Shown: one piece after another, positions 1 through 8,748 of the stretch
How positions within the stretch are numbered: position 1 is the first letter of the stretch
Layout of the letters: the number at the start of each line of letters is the position of its first letter
NCBI RefSeq assembly: GCF_003058085.1
Contig: NZ_QBUD01000002.1
Span: 620,001 to 684,000 of the forward strand
Direction of reading: 5' to 3'
Length of the DNA: 64,000 nt
DNA from: Yoonia sediminilitoris
GTDB lineage: Bacteria; Pseudomonadota; Alphaproteobacteria; Rhodobacterales; Rhodobacteraceae
Made by a program: the position numbers and the translations under genes
The notes under the pieces: generated by a model
The model's input: the letters and a program-made list of their open reading frames with translations, nothing else
The model's database searches: none
Told to the model about the DNA's origin: nothing

Positions 1-1061
1 GCTTTTTCGCCGCGTTGGGGGATTACAATCTCGACCTTGCGGCCTGCCTTTTCGGCCATTGCGTCGGCCATCAGGTCGTCATTGTCCAGCCCATGCGACA
101 GGATCAGCATCTTTGGCGGTTCGCGCGTGCTGTAGAACTGGCCGACAAAAGCTTCCATCACCTCTGACAGGTCCTCATCCCCGCTGATGCGCGGATAGTA
201 ATCGTGGTTGCCCCAGTTTTGGTTGGCCCGGATAAAGAACACCTGCACACAGGCCTGCCCGCCATCGGTATGAAGCGCGATGATATCCGCCTCGGCGGTG
301 TTTTGCGGGTTGATCCCTTGGGCCGATTGGACTTGCGTCAGCGCCTTGATCCTGTCGCGCAGGGCGGCAGCGCGTTCGAACTCCATTTCCGCGCTCGCCG
401 CCTGCATTTGCGCGGCCAGTGTTTCCTGAATGCCCTTGGTGCGACCTTGCAGGAACTGTTCCGCGTCACGCACTGTGGCGGCATAATCCTGTGCCGAGAT
501 CAGCCCGCAACAGGGACCAGAACAGCGCTTGATCTGATATTGCAGACAGGGGCGCGTGCGCGTTTCAAAGTCGCTGTCAGAGCAATTGCGCAACAAGAAC
601 ACCCGCTGAAGCTGATTGAGTGTGCGGTTGACCGCACCGGCACCGGCGAACGGCCCATAGTAGTTGCCCTTTTGCTTCTTGGCGCCGCGATGTTTCTTGA
701 TCTGGGGAAAGGCATGATCTTTGGCCACAAGGATATTGGGAAAGGATTTGTCGTCGCGCAGCAGCACATTGTAGCGCGGCTTCAACTGCTTGATCAGGTT
801 CTGCTCCAGCAGTAGCGCCTCTGTTTCCGTGCGCGTTGTCAGAAACATCATCGACGCGGTTTCGCGGATCATCCGGGTGATACGCGGACTGTGCTGTCCG
901 GGGCGGCTGTAGCTGCTGACGCGCGCCTTGAGGTTGCGGGCCTTGCCGACATACAAAACCCGACTATCCGCATCCAGCATCCGGTAGACGCCCGGAGAAT
1001 TATCCAGCGTGCGCAGATAATCATGGATGATGTCGTAACCGGACTTGGGCTGTAGGGTCAT
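1..1061 (-). CDS. uvrC: UvrABC excinuclease subunit C (5' part, runs off the window)
   Basis: UvrC makes the dual incisions of nucleotide excision repair in complex with UvrB on damaged DNA. About 353 N-terminal residues are present and the frame is open to base 1, so the gene is cut by the window edge. The N-terminus carries the GIY-YIG nuclease signature (GVYRM followed by VLYVGKARNLK, roughly residues 20-45). A UVR-type helical hairpin (EMEFERAAALRDRIK) lies further on, and the part near the edge has the conserved RKVEIVIPQRGEK segment. The RNase H-like and HhH domains lie outside. The ATG at 1061 was chosen because the conserved N-terminus starts right after it. The gene has its own upstream region of 285 bases, in which I see no convincing promoter. 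Confidence 0.95.
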   Translation of the reverse strand, partial: MTLQPKSGYDIIHDYLRTLDNSPGVYRMLDADSRVLYVGKARNLKARVSSYSRPGQHSPRITRMIRETASMMFLTTRTETEALLLEQNLIKQLKPRYNVLLRDDKSFPNILVAKDHAFPQIKKHRGAKKQKGNYYGPFAGAGAVNRTLNQLQRVFLLRNCSDSDFETRTRPCLQYQIKRCSGPCCGLISAQDYAATVRDAEQFLQGRTKGIQETLAAQMQAASAEMEFERAAALRDRIKALTQVQSAQGINPQNTAEADIIALHTDGGQACVQVFFIRANQNWGNHDYYPRISGDEDLSEVMEAFVGQFYSTREPPKMLILSHGLDNDDLMADAMAEKAGRKVEIVIPQRGEK

Positions 1062-1346
1062 CGGGGATGTTTCGTGATTCTATTTTGGCTGCAATGGTAG
1101 CGCCGCGGGGACAAGAGAAAAGGCATCCACGCAATCTGTGGATAACTCAGTGGATTAATCTTTGGCAGATGGAATTTTCCTTTGTTTTTGGCTCACTTCG
1201 ATGATCTGCTTAATCTTTAGGCGTATTTTCAAGCCACTGTTATTGCAGTGTTTTTTTATTGCGATCCAGTTAACACCTTGAAAAATAGGTCAATTGCAAC
1301 GCTTTTGTGACACTTGACATGCCCCGGTGCGTAACTTTGGCCTGAT

Positions 1347-2123
1347 TCATTCAACCCCAACCACATCTGGCGTCTCCCAGGCCAGATGCTGGCCCCCGTC
1401 GATGGCCAGCATTTGTCCTGTGACAGCGGGCGCATCCAGAAAATATCCCAAGGCCGCCGTGATATCGGCGGGGTTTGCGCCACGCTTCAGGATCGTCGCG
1501 GCGCGCTGCTTTGCGAACTGCACGTCAGATTGTTCATGTCCCTGCAATGTCGGCCCCGGCCCGATGCCATTCACCCTGATCTTGGGTGCCAGCGCCTGCG
1601 CCGTCGTGCGGGTCATCGCCCAAAGCCCCATCTTTGCAATTGTGTAGCTCATGAATTCGGGGGTCAGCTTGTGTACCCGCTGGTCAAGCATATTAATGAC
1701 CAGCGCCTGCGCAACAGGTTCTCCGAAATCACCAATCATCGGGTCGGGCGCTTGGGCGGCGAACCTCTGGGTAAGCACAAAGGGCGCACGCAGGTTGGAT
1801 TCTATGTGTCTGTCCCAGCTTTCGCGGGTGCCCGTGGTGATGTTGTCGTGTTCAAAGATTGACGCATTGTTGATCAAGCAGGTCAGCGGCCCGCCAAGTG
1901 CGTCAACCGCCCGTGTCACCAGACCCTCTGTCGCCTCTTCGTTCAACAGATCAGCTTGCAGGGCTGTTGCCTGCCGCCCCATGGCCTGCAATCGGGCAAC
2001 GGTTTCGTCCGCACCAGCCTTTGACCCGGCGAAATGCACGGCCACGTCATAGCCGCGCACCCCGAGGTAAAGCGCCATTGCCTGACCAAGCCGTGCGCCC
2101 GCACCTGTCACAAGCGCCTTCAC
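1347..2123 (-). CDS. SDR family oxidoreductase (pteridine reductase/FolM-like)
   Basis: A 258-residue short-chain dehydrogenase with a Rossmann TGAGARLGQ nucleotide-binding motif at the N-terminus, an NNAS motif and a catalytic YTIAK (YxxxK). The Arg in the TGxxxRxG loop is typical of NADPH-preferring FolM/PTR1-like members that reduce pterins; this substrate is an inference. A start further upstream (2186) is possible but would lie wholly inside the preceding small gene. The GTG at 2123 overlaps that gene's stop by 4 bases (GTGA), typical of translational coupling. It is the last gene of a minus-strand chain with the S49 peptidase. Confidence 0.85.
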   Translation of the reverse strand: MKALVTGAGARLGQAMALYLGVRGYDVAVHFAGSKAGADETVARLQAMGRQATALQADLLNEEATEGLVTRAVDALGGPLTCLINNASIFEHDNITTGTRESWDRHIESNLRAPFVLTQRFAAQAPDPMIGDFGEPVAQALVINMLDQRVHKLTPEFMSYTIAKMGLWAMTRTTAQALAPKIRVNGIGPGPTLQGHEQSDVQFAKQRAATILKRGANPADITAALGYFLDAPAVTGQMLAIDGGQHLAWETPDVVGVE

Positions 2124-2287
2124 TTTCGGCGCTTTTCGCACACGCAGGGGCCTTTGCCGATGCGGTATCTGTTGCATTTGGGGCATTTGGCTGCGGCCAG
2201 CCTGTCCTGCCCCGGAAAGCGAAACTTACCGAATATGCTGAGCACGGCCATGAAAGCCAGAAAGATCAGGATGATCTTGGTAATCAT
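2120..2287 (-). CDS. 55-residue membrane-anchored zinc-ribbon protein
   Basis: A small gene, ATG at 2287 to TGA at 2120. Residues 2-20 form one hydrophobic segment (probable N-terminal anchor). A basic stretch follows, and then four cysteines in CPKC...CVC arrangement (Cys35, Cys38, Cys48, Cys50), which would suit a minimal zinc ribbon. The start overlaps the stop of the S49 peptidase by 4 bases (ATGA) and its stop overlaps the GTG of the SDR gene by 4 bases (GTGA), so it sits in frame-coupled order between two recognisable genes. That placement is the best evidence that it is translated. Function unknown. Confidence 0.75.
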   Translation of the reverse strand: MITKIILIFLAFMAVLSIFGKFRFPGQDRLAAAKCPKCNRYRIGKGPCVCEKRRK

Positions 2288-3075
2288 AGGCCAAACCGGG
2301 CGTAGGCTGCACGCTCTTCAATGCTGCCGATCGCGTCGCCTACAATCTGGGCCCCAAAGCGCGATAGGATGGAACGTTTCTGCCCATACCGCCGGAATGT
2401 CACCTTGTCGCCGAACCGCTCTTTCATGATCGGTCCCAGATGGCCAATACCATCGGCAAGCCCTGCATCGATGCCCTTCTGACCGATGTAGACTTCACCG
2501 GAAAACAGGTTTTCATCGTCGATCAGTTTCGTGCCACGGCGCGCTTTCACATAGTCGATGAATGACGCGTGGATATCTTCTAGCCAGCCCTTCAGCCGTT
2601 TCACATCGGCGGGCTTTTCGGGTTTGAACGGGTCCATCATGGATTTGGATTTGCCCGCCGTATGCACGCGCCGTTCAATCCCCAGCTTGGCAATTCCCTC
2701 GGGCACGCCGAATCCGGCGCTGATGACCCCGATTGACCCTGTGATTGAACAGTCATCGACAAAAATTTCGTCCGCGGCGCAGGCCAGCCAGTACCCACCC
2801 GATGCGGCCACATCTTCGACAAAGGCGAAAACAGGGATCTTCTTTTCGTCAGCCAGCCTGCGGATGCGGGCCGCAATCAGCGACGATTGCACGGGCGATC
2901 CGCCAGGGCAGTTGATTTCAAGTGCCACAGCGGCGGGTTTCCCCTTGCTGAACGCCTTTTCGATAACGGGGGCAAGGTTGGGGTTGTCCAGCCCGCGCCC
3001 GCCGTTGGTGATCGCCCCTTGTAGCCGGATGACCGCCACGAATGGGGATGACTTGGTGAATGGGATATATTTCAT
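2284..3075 (-). CDS. S49 family serine peptidase (SppA/SohB-like)
   Basis: A 263-residue peptidase of the signal peptide peptidase A family, single-domain like SohB and the short SppA proteins. The nucleophile is probably Ser92 in AASGGYWLA and the general base Lys142 or Lys144 in the TAGKSKSMMDPF segment, matching the Ser-Lys dyad of the family. The NCPGGSP loop at residues 55-61 and TGSIGV at 112-117 are also family features. There is no clear N-terminal signal or membrane helix, so the protein may act at the cytoplasmic face. It precedes the small zinc-ribbon gene with a 4-base overlap and follows the ABC permease gene by 35 bases on the same strand, possibly in one transcript. Confidence 0.9.
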   Translation of the reverse strand: MKYIPFTKSSPFVAVIRLQGAITNGGRGLDNPNLAPVIEKAFSKGKPAAVALEINCPGGSPVQSSLIAARIRRLADEKKIPVFAFVEDVAASGGYWLACAADEIFVDDCSITGSIGVISAGFGVPEGIAKLGIERRVHTAGKSKSMMDPFKPEKPADVKRLKGWLEDIHASFIDYVKARRGTKLIDDENLFSGEVYIGQKGIDAGLADGIGHLGPIMKERFGDKVTFRRYGQKRSILSRFGAQIVGDAIGSIEERAAYARFGL

Positions 3076-3110
3076 AATGCCTATCTAGTCCTTGGCCATT
3101 GATGCACAAG

Positions 3111-3872
3111 TCATTGCCGAATGCGCCAGCCTGTTTTGAATATCCACCCGATAAAGCCCAGACAGGCCGCCGTGAACAGCGCGATGGCCAACAGTGAAAC
3201 CCCGATCCCTACATCTGCGGTCCCAAAGAACGACCAGCGGAAGCCGCTGATAAGGTAAACGACCGGGTTGAACAGTGTCACCGTTTGCCATGCGGGCGGC
3301 AGCATCGTGATGGAATAGAACGACCCACCCAGAAAGACGAGCGGCGTAATCACCAGCAGGGGGATCAATTGCAACTGCTCGAAGTTGCCCGCCCAAATTC
3401 CAATGATGAAACCAAGCAGGGAAAAGCTGATGCAGGTCAGTATCAGAAAGCCCATCATCGCAAAGGGATGCTGGATTTCTAAATCGACAAAGAAATAGGC
3501 CGTCACCAGAATGATCACGCCAATAAACAATGCCTTGGTGGCCGCAGCCCCCACATAGCCTGCAACGATTTCCAGAAAATTTATCGGTGCCGACAGCAAT
3601 TCATAGATCGTCCCGATAAATTTCGGAAAGTAGATGCCAAAACTGGCGTTGGACGTGGCCTGTGTCATCACCGAAAGCATGATTAGCCCCGGCACGATAA
3701 AGGCGCCATAGCTGACCCCTTCCACCTGATCGATCCGCGACCCGATGGCGGCCCCGAACACCACAAAGTAGAGTGATGTAGACAAGACCGGCGACACGAA
3801 CGACTGGGTAATCGTGCGGAAAAAGCGCCGCATCTCAGAGAGATAGATCGTCAGAACAGCATTCAGGTTCAT
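3111..3872 (-). CDS. ABC-2 type transporter permease (YadH-like)
   Basis: A 253-residue inner-membrane permease with about six hydrophobic segments and the ABC-2 family pattern, including a long N-terminal cytoplasmic helix ([15 protein letters not shown]) and the conserved [12 protein letters not shown] segment near the last helices. It pairs with the upstream ATPase: the ATPase stop and this ATG overlap by 4 bases (ATGA at 3869-3872). The pair resembles E. coli YadG/YadH and multidrug or polysaccharide-type exporters; the substrate is unknown. Confidence 0.9.
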   Translation of the reverse strand: MNLNAVLTIYLSEMRRFFRTITQSFVSPVLSTSLYFVVFGAAIGSRIDQVEGVSYGAFIVPGLIMLSVMTQATSNASFGIYFPKFIGTIYELLSAPINFLEIVAGYVGAAATKALFIGVIILVTAYFFVDLEIQHPFAMMGFLILTCISFSLLGFIIGIWAGNFEQLQLIPLLVITPLVFLGGSFYSITMLPPAWQTVTLFNPVVYLISGFRWSFFGTADVGIGVSLLAIALFTAACLGFIGWIFKTGWRIRQ

Positions 3873-4795
3873 GTTGTTTCCTTCACCAGCCCGACAAAGA
3901 TGTCCTCAAGACTGCTTTGCTCTGTCTGGATGTCTTTCATTTGCAGACCCGCCTTTTGCAGATCGGTCAGCAGGGTGGTGATGCCGGTGCGTTCGCCCGA
4001 GGTGTCGTAGCTGTAGGTCAGATGCAACCCATCGTCCGCGCGCTCAAGGTCGTATCCGGCAAGAGGTGCGGGGATCGCATCGAGCCGGTCCGCCAGTTCG
4101 ATCCGCAGCTTTTTCTGTCCCATTTGGGTCATCAGATCAGCCTTGTTCTGCACCAGCAGGATTTCACCTTTGTTGATGACGCCAATCCGGTCGGCGATGG
4201 CTTCTGCCTCTTCGATATAATGGGTCGTCAGTATAATCGTCACGCCAGAGGCTTTCAGCCCCGCAACGACTTCCCACATATCCTTGCGCAACTCGACGTC
4301 GACGCCTGCGGTTGGTTCATCAAGGAAAAGTACATGTGGTTCGTGGGCAAGCGCCTTGGCAATAAGAACCCGCCGCTTCATGCCCCCCGACAGGGTCATG
4401 ATCTTGTTATCTTTCTTGTCCAGTAGCGACAGCTGGCGCAAAACCTCTTCGATCCGCGCATCGTCGCGGCGTTTGCCGAACAGTCCCCGCGAAAAGCTGA
4501 CCGAACTGAAAACCGTCTCGAACGGCTCAAGATTGATTTCCTGAGGCACCAGCCCAATCAGGCTGCGTGCCGCCCGAAACGCCGTCTGCGTATCATGGCC
4601 ACCAACCGTGATTGTACCAGAGCTCGGCACCGTGATGCCGCAAATGGTCGAGATCAGCGTGGTCTTGCCTGCACCATTCGGACCAAGAAGGGCGATTATC
4701 TCGCCTTCTTCGATATCAAGGTTGACGTCCTTGAGGGCTTCGAACCCGCCAGCGTAGGATTTACTCAGGTTCTTGATTGACACGACTGGTGGCAT
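3869..4795 (-). CDS. ABC transporter ATP-binding protein (YadG-like)
   Basis: A 308-residue ATPase of an ABC-2 exporter. Walker A is GPNGAGKTT at residues 38-46, the signature is LSGGMKRR at 135-142 (Met in place of the usual Gln), Walker B with catalytic Glu is LFLDEP at 156-161, and the H-loop follows in [10 protein letters not shown]. About 80 extra C-terminal residues form the accessory region seen in YadG/CcmA-type exporters. It is the first gene of the exporter pair. Its ATG lies 107 bases downstream of the dehydrogenase stop on the same strand, so it may have its own promoter. Confidence 0.92.
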   Translation of the reverse strand: MPPVVSIKNLSKSYAGGFEALKDVNLDIEEGEIIALLGPNGAGKTTLISTICGITVPSSGTITVGGHDTQTAFRAARSLIGLVPQEINLEPFETVFSSVSFSRGLFGKRRDDARIEEVLRQLSLLDKKDNKIMTLSGGMKRRVLIAKALAHEPHVLFLDEPTAGVDVELRKDMWEVVAGLKASGVTIILTTHYIEEAEAIADRIGVINKGEILLVQNKADLMTQMGQKKLRIELADRLDAIPAPLAGYDLERADDGLHLTYSYDTSGERTGITTLLTDLQKAGLQMKDIQTEQSSLEDIFVGLVKETT

Positions 4796-4902
4796 GGCAG
4801 GGGGCTTTCATTAAGTTGTCGGGAACCTAGTGCCGCGCCGCCGGAAGGAAAAGGATTTAACTGGAAATTGCCGCGAAAGACCGCAGGATCGTTTTGCGAA
4901 AA

Positions 4903-5874
4903 TCAGATCATCATCCGTGCGACATCAAGCATCCGGCAGCTGAACCCCCATTCATTGTCATACCAGCCAAAAATGCGGACCAGCCCACCCGCCGTCACCC
5001 GCGTTTCGGGCAGTGACACAATCAGGCTTTCGGGCCGCGCCCGCAAATCGGACGAGACCAGTGGTTTGTCGGTCCAGCCAATCGTGCCCGATTGCGCACG
5101 GATCAGGTCATGGACATCCCTTAGCGTCGCCCTTTCGCGTAAAGTCACCGTCAGGTCGATGGCTGACACGCTCGCTGTGGGTACGCGCACCGCAGCAGCC
5201 TCGATCCGGCCGGCGATGTCGGGCAGCACCTGATTCAGCAGGGCTTGTGCAGATGTTGTTGTCGGCACCATCGACAGGCCCGCCGCCCGGCTGCGCAACA
5301 TGTCGTCGCGTGGTGCATCAATTGTAGGCTGACTGCCGGTATAGCAATGGATTGTCGTCATCCAGCCGGTTTCCAGTCCCCAGGCATCATCCAGCAACTT
5401 CACCACCGGAGCCAGCGCATTGGTCGTACAGGATGCGTTGGACACCACCGCCTGATCCCCAAGCAGGTGATCGTTCGCTTCCAGCACAACGGTCAGGTCG
5501 GCCACGTCACAGGGGCCAGAGATGAGAACGCGGTGCGCCCCGGCCCGCATGCCCGCTCCTGCGGAGGGTCGGGTCTTGGCCTTGCCAGTGCATTCCAGCA
5601 TCAGATCAACCCCGGTCAGATCAAGGGTGCTTGCATCAGCCGTGCGATGCATCGGTATGCGCTTGCCATCCACGATCAAGACATCGCCATCCAGCGTGAC
5701 AACGCCGGGATAGGGACCAAAGACACTGTCATAGGCAAACAGATGCGCGCAAAGATCGGGTGCGGCGATATCATTTATTCCTACGATATCCAATTCTGAC
5801 GCATAGCCCCCGGCCCACGCCCGCAATATTGTTCGTCCGATCCGGCCAAAGCCGTTGATGAACATTTTCTTCAT
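4903..5874 (-). CDS. GAPDH/Epd-family dehydrogenase, divergent
   Basis: A 323-residue NAD(P)-dependent phosphorylating dehydrogenase fold. NGFGRIGR opens the Rossmann domain, the catalytic Cys149 is in NASCTTN, His176 is in TTIHCYT, and the C-terminus has WYDNEWGFSCRMLD. Several positions depart from housekeeping GapA: the usual SAP loop reads ISGPCDVAD, and AVRVPTASVSAIDLTV resembles erythrose-4-phosphate dehydrogenase (Epd) more than GapA. It is probably a second, specialised copy; glyceraldehyde-3-phosphate or erythrose-4-phosphate are both possible substrates. The ATG at 5874 is preferred over a GTG six bases upstream because GAGGG lies at proper distance from it. No glycolytic neighbours. 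Confidence 0.8.
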   Translation of the reverse strand: MKKMFINGFGRIGRTILRAWAGGYASELDIVGINDIAAPDLCAHLFAYDSVFGPYPGVVTLDGDVLIVDGKRIPMHRTADASTLDLTGVDLMLECTGKAKTRPSAGAGMRAGAHRVLISGPCDVADLTVVLEANDHLLGDQAVVSNASCTTNALAPVVKLLDDAWGLETGWMTTIHCYTGSQPTIDAPRDDMLRSRAAGLSMVPTTTSAQALLNQVLPDIAGRIEAAAVRVPTASVSAIDLTVTLRERATLRDVHDLIRAQSGTIGWTDKPLVSSDLRARPESLIVSLPETRVTAGGLVRIFGWYDNEWGFSCRMLDVARMMI

Positions 5875-6340
5875 CTGCACACCCTCGGTTGTCTTCAGGA
5901 CGATGGATGCATTTTGTCAGACACGGCGGCAAGCAGGCTTTTTCTGCCGGGCTAAATCATTTAAGGATGCATTTCGGTTGGAGAATCAGTGCAGGTGCGA
6001 AAAAGGCTGCGGCAGTCTCGCGCCTGATTCAGGTTAACAAATAGTTAACTCGCCCAAAGAACTTGCACCAAAGCATCTTTCTTACAGGTACGGGTGAATC
6101 ATGCGGGCAATGTCTGAGTATTGACGTGGTTTCACCATAATAAGCCATGCTAGATGCGAAGAACGGCAGTTTTCTGCCTGCAACTGTTTCGAGTTCGAGC
6201 CATAATAGAGCGGAAAAGCTCGGATTAAGGACCACTAAACAACAAGTTGGCGTCACTTTTTGGCCCAATTTGAATGACACTAATTAAAGAGGATGGGCGG
6301 GAGAATCCGTAGATCTCGAGTTTTGAAAGCTGGATGTGAG
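5875..6340. other. 466-base intergenic region between the divergent dehydrogenase and kinase genes
   Basis: No convincing gene is seen in this stretch; short open frames here lack ribosome sites and family features. It must hold the promoters of the dehydrogenase (minus) and of the kinase operon (plus), but I cannot pick out clear -35/-10 pairs. The only structured element noted is the GTTAAC pair at 6033-6049. Confidence 0.5.
6033..6049. promoter_or_regulatory. Repeated GTTAAC palindrome, possible operator
   Basis: Two copies of the palindromic hexamer GTTAAC are separated by AAATA, placing their centres 11 bases apart, about one helical turn. The arrangement suits a dimeric regulator. It lies about 300 bases upstream of the kinase start and about 160 upstream of the dehydrogenase start. 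Confidence 0.25.
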
Positions 6341-8692
6341 ATGGGCAAGGCGCAGATACAAGATAACAGCGGTGACGAGAAGGACAGCTTCGTCGATGAA
6401 CTGAAGCCGGGCACAAAATTGATGCACGGACAGTACACGATCGAAAACTTTCTCAACGCTGGCGGCTTTGGCATCACATACCTCGCCAAAGACAGTCTCG
6501 ATCGAAAGATCGTTATCAAGGAATGTTTTCCCGGCGCGTTTTGCCGCCGGAGCCGGTACGTTGTGCAGGCCCGTTCGCGAGCCCACCAGAACGAACTGAA
6601 GTCTATCGTTCGTCTCTTCGTGCAAGAGGCGCGCAGCCTTGCCAAGCTTGACCACCCCAATATCGTCGGCGTTCACCAGGTTTTTGAAGATAACGAAACA
6701 GCCTATATGGCGCTCGACTATGTTGAAGGCCGTGATCTGCTGGACACGATCGAGGACCCGAACCACGGCCTGACGCCGGTACAGATCAAATCAATCCTGA
6801 AAGAGGTTCTGGGCGCGGTTGGGTTTATCCACGATCAAGGTATCCTGCACCGCGATATCTCGCCCGATAACATCCTGATCAACAAAAGCTTTCACCCGGT
6901 TTTGATTGACTTTGGCGCCGCCCGCGAGGAAGCCACCAAGCAAAGCCGCGTTTTGTCTGCGCTGCGTGTCGTGAAAGACGGGTACTCGCCACAGGAATTC
7001 TACATTGCCGGCTCAGAGCAGAGCCCGAGCAGTGACCTTTATGCACTGGCAGCGTCTTTCCACCACCTGATCGCAAGAAATGTTCCGCCAAACAGTCAGG
7101 CCCGTCTTGCCGCGATCGCGTCAGGTGATCCCGACCCCTACGTGCCTTTGCTGGGTCGTTTCGATGAGTATGAAAACGACTTTCTGGCCGCCATCGACAA
7201 GGCGCTCGCTGTTCTGCCAAAGGACCGGCTCAAGTCCGCGCAGGACTGGGTCAACATGATGGATGGCGTCGAAGGCAATGTAACCGCCCTGAATGTCGTC
7301 AATACGGCGGCCGCCGCTGCAACAGACAGCCGTGGACAGGTCGCCAAGAAGTCAAAGGCGCCACTTTTTCTGGGCTCTGCCGCGGCAATCGCACTGCTTA
7401 TCGGCGTAGGCGCATTTTTCATGACAAACGGTGGTGATGTACCACTTCAAACCCCGTTCGCGACCCCGACAGAGGCACCACAAGCGCCTGCACCTGTTGA
7501 AACACCTGCCGCAACCGTTGTGGCCCCGGTGACACCGGAGGCGGAGGTCGCGATTGTTGCGCCTCAGGAAACAACGCCGGCACCTGAGTTGGCGACGCCG
7601 TCTGCTGACCAAACGGAAGCTGTCGAGCCGGAAACTGTCACCCCTGAAGCAGAGGTTATCGCGCCGGAAATCATTGCGCCGGAGGCGGCTGAGACGATTG
7701 AGCCTGAGGCCGCTGAGACGCAGGTGCCCGCCCAGGTGCCCGTCATCGGCCCAGAGATAATCGAGGATGGCGATGCAACCGCTTCTGCGCAACCCGATGA
7801 TCGCCCGGGCATCATTGAAGGCCCCGCAATTGTTGATCCGCCAGACTTACGCCCCGCCACGCGTCCGCAGGCAATTGAACTGTCAGCCGTTCCAGAGGTT
7901 GTTGCCCCGAATCCTCTGCCAGAGCCGGTCGTGACGCCCCGAAACATCACTGCTGACGACACCCAAAGTGTGGCCCTGCCGAACCAGACAGTTATCCGGC
8001 CCGCCACGGATAATGCCACGCCAAATGTCGCGCTGCCGGGTACACCGGAAGCGATCGCTGATTTGGGTACCGGGGAAGGCATTGAAGGTATCTCTGCGGT
8101 AACGCCGGGCAATGAACTCTTGCCATCCGCCGTACAGACAAGCTGGTCAGTTCGCCTGCCTTTTGGCGCAAACGGGGCCGACTCTAACACGATCGGCTTC
8201 ATCGCTGCGATTTCGCCGGTCTGGGTCAAGCCCGGGCTGGAGATCACTGCTGTCAACGGCACGCCCGTCGCCTCGATTTCCGAGATTTCGGAGGTTCTGC
8301 GCGAGACCGTTACGCCGGGCGAACTAAGTCAGATCGAAGTGTCATTTGGCACGTTGGACCCTGCAACAAGTCAGGTTGAAGAACATCAGTGGGCCGTGCC
8401 CGTCGTGCAAGAGACGACACTGCTGAATGGCGCACGTTTCGAGACCGTCGCTGTTGGCGATAAATGGCGGACCACACTGGTCGATGTGCCTGCCGAAATG
8501 GGGGACGAACTTTTCGTGGGTGATGTGTTAGAAGAGTACATTCCCACCGGTGAGGCGATAAACGGACCCGGTAGCATCGGCACATTGATTGAACGTGAGT
8601 TAGAGAACGGAACGACACAATTTCCATTCAAGGTTGGACGCGATGGAAATCTGTGGCTCGGATTTCTTAATTATGCAGGCCGCGGAGAATGA
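6341..8692 (+). CDS. Membrane Ser/Thr protein kinase with extracytoplasmic PDZ-like domains
   Basis: A 783-residue Hanks-type kinase, first gene of the locus. The kinase domain spans about residues 32-300: glycine loop NAGGFGITY (39-47), Lys60 in VIKE, helix-C Glu97, catalytic HRDISPDN (170-177), DFG at 190-192 and a YSPQEF motif in place of APE at 215-220. One membrane helix follows at about 342-364, then a Pro/Glu/Ala-rich extracytoplasmic stretch (about 370-595) and a C-terminal part (about 598-782) with two segments that look PDZ-like, the clearest being PGLEITAVNGTPVAS. The ATG at 6341 is preferred: GGA lies 6 bases upstream, while the in-frame ATG at 6293 has AGAGG directly against it. 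It presumably phosphorylates a partner such as the FHA protein encoded next; targets are inferred. Confidence 0.88.
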   Translation: MGKAQIQDNSGDEKDSFVDELKPGTKLMHGQYTIENFLNAGGFGITYLAKDSLDRKIVIKECFPGAFCRRSRYVVQARSRAHQNELKSIVRLFVQEARSLAKLDHPNIVGVHQVFEDNETAYMALDYVEGRDLLDTIEDPNHGLTPVQIKSILKEVLGAVGFIHDQGILHRDISPDNILINKSFHPVLIDFGAAREEATKQSRVLSALRVVKDGYSPQEFYIAGSEQSPSSDLYALAASFHHLIARNVPPNSQARLAAIASGDPDPYVPLLGRFDEYENDFLAAIDKALAVLPKDRLKSAQDWVNMMDGVEGNVTALNVVNTAAAAATDSRGQVAKKSKAPLFLGSAAAIALLIGVGAFFMTNGGDVPLQTPFATPTEAPQAPAPVETPAATVVAPVTPEAEVAIVAPQETTPAPELATPSADQTEAVEPETVTPEAEVIAPEIIAPEAAETIEPEAAETQVPAQVPVIGPEIIEDGDATASAQPDDRPGIIEGPAIVDPPDLRPATRPQAIELSAVPEVVAPNPLPEPVVTPRNITADDTQSVALPNQTVIRPATDNATPNVALPGTPEAIADLGTGEGIEGISAVTPGNELLPSAVQTSWSVRLPFGANGADSNTIGFIAAISPVWVKPGLEITAVNGTPVASISEISEVLRETVTPGELSQIEVSFGTLDPATSQVEEHQWAVPVVQETTLLNGARFETVAVGDKWRTTLVDVPAEMGDELFVGDVLEEYIPTGEAINGPGSIGTLIERELENGTTQFPFKVGRDGNLWLGFLNYAGRGE

Positions 8693-8748
8693 ATGAAGCG
8701 GTGTGCCCGAAGGGCCGTGTCTGTAACTAAAATCGGAAGGTAGTGAAC

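Noticed and set aside
5881..6292. Small open frames in the gap before the kinase
   Set aside because: No ribosome sites, no recognisable protein features, and base composition lower in GC than the coding DNA around.
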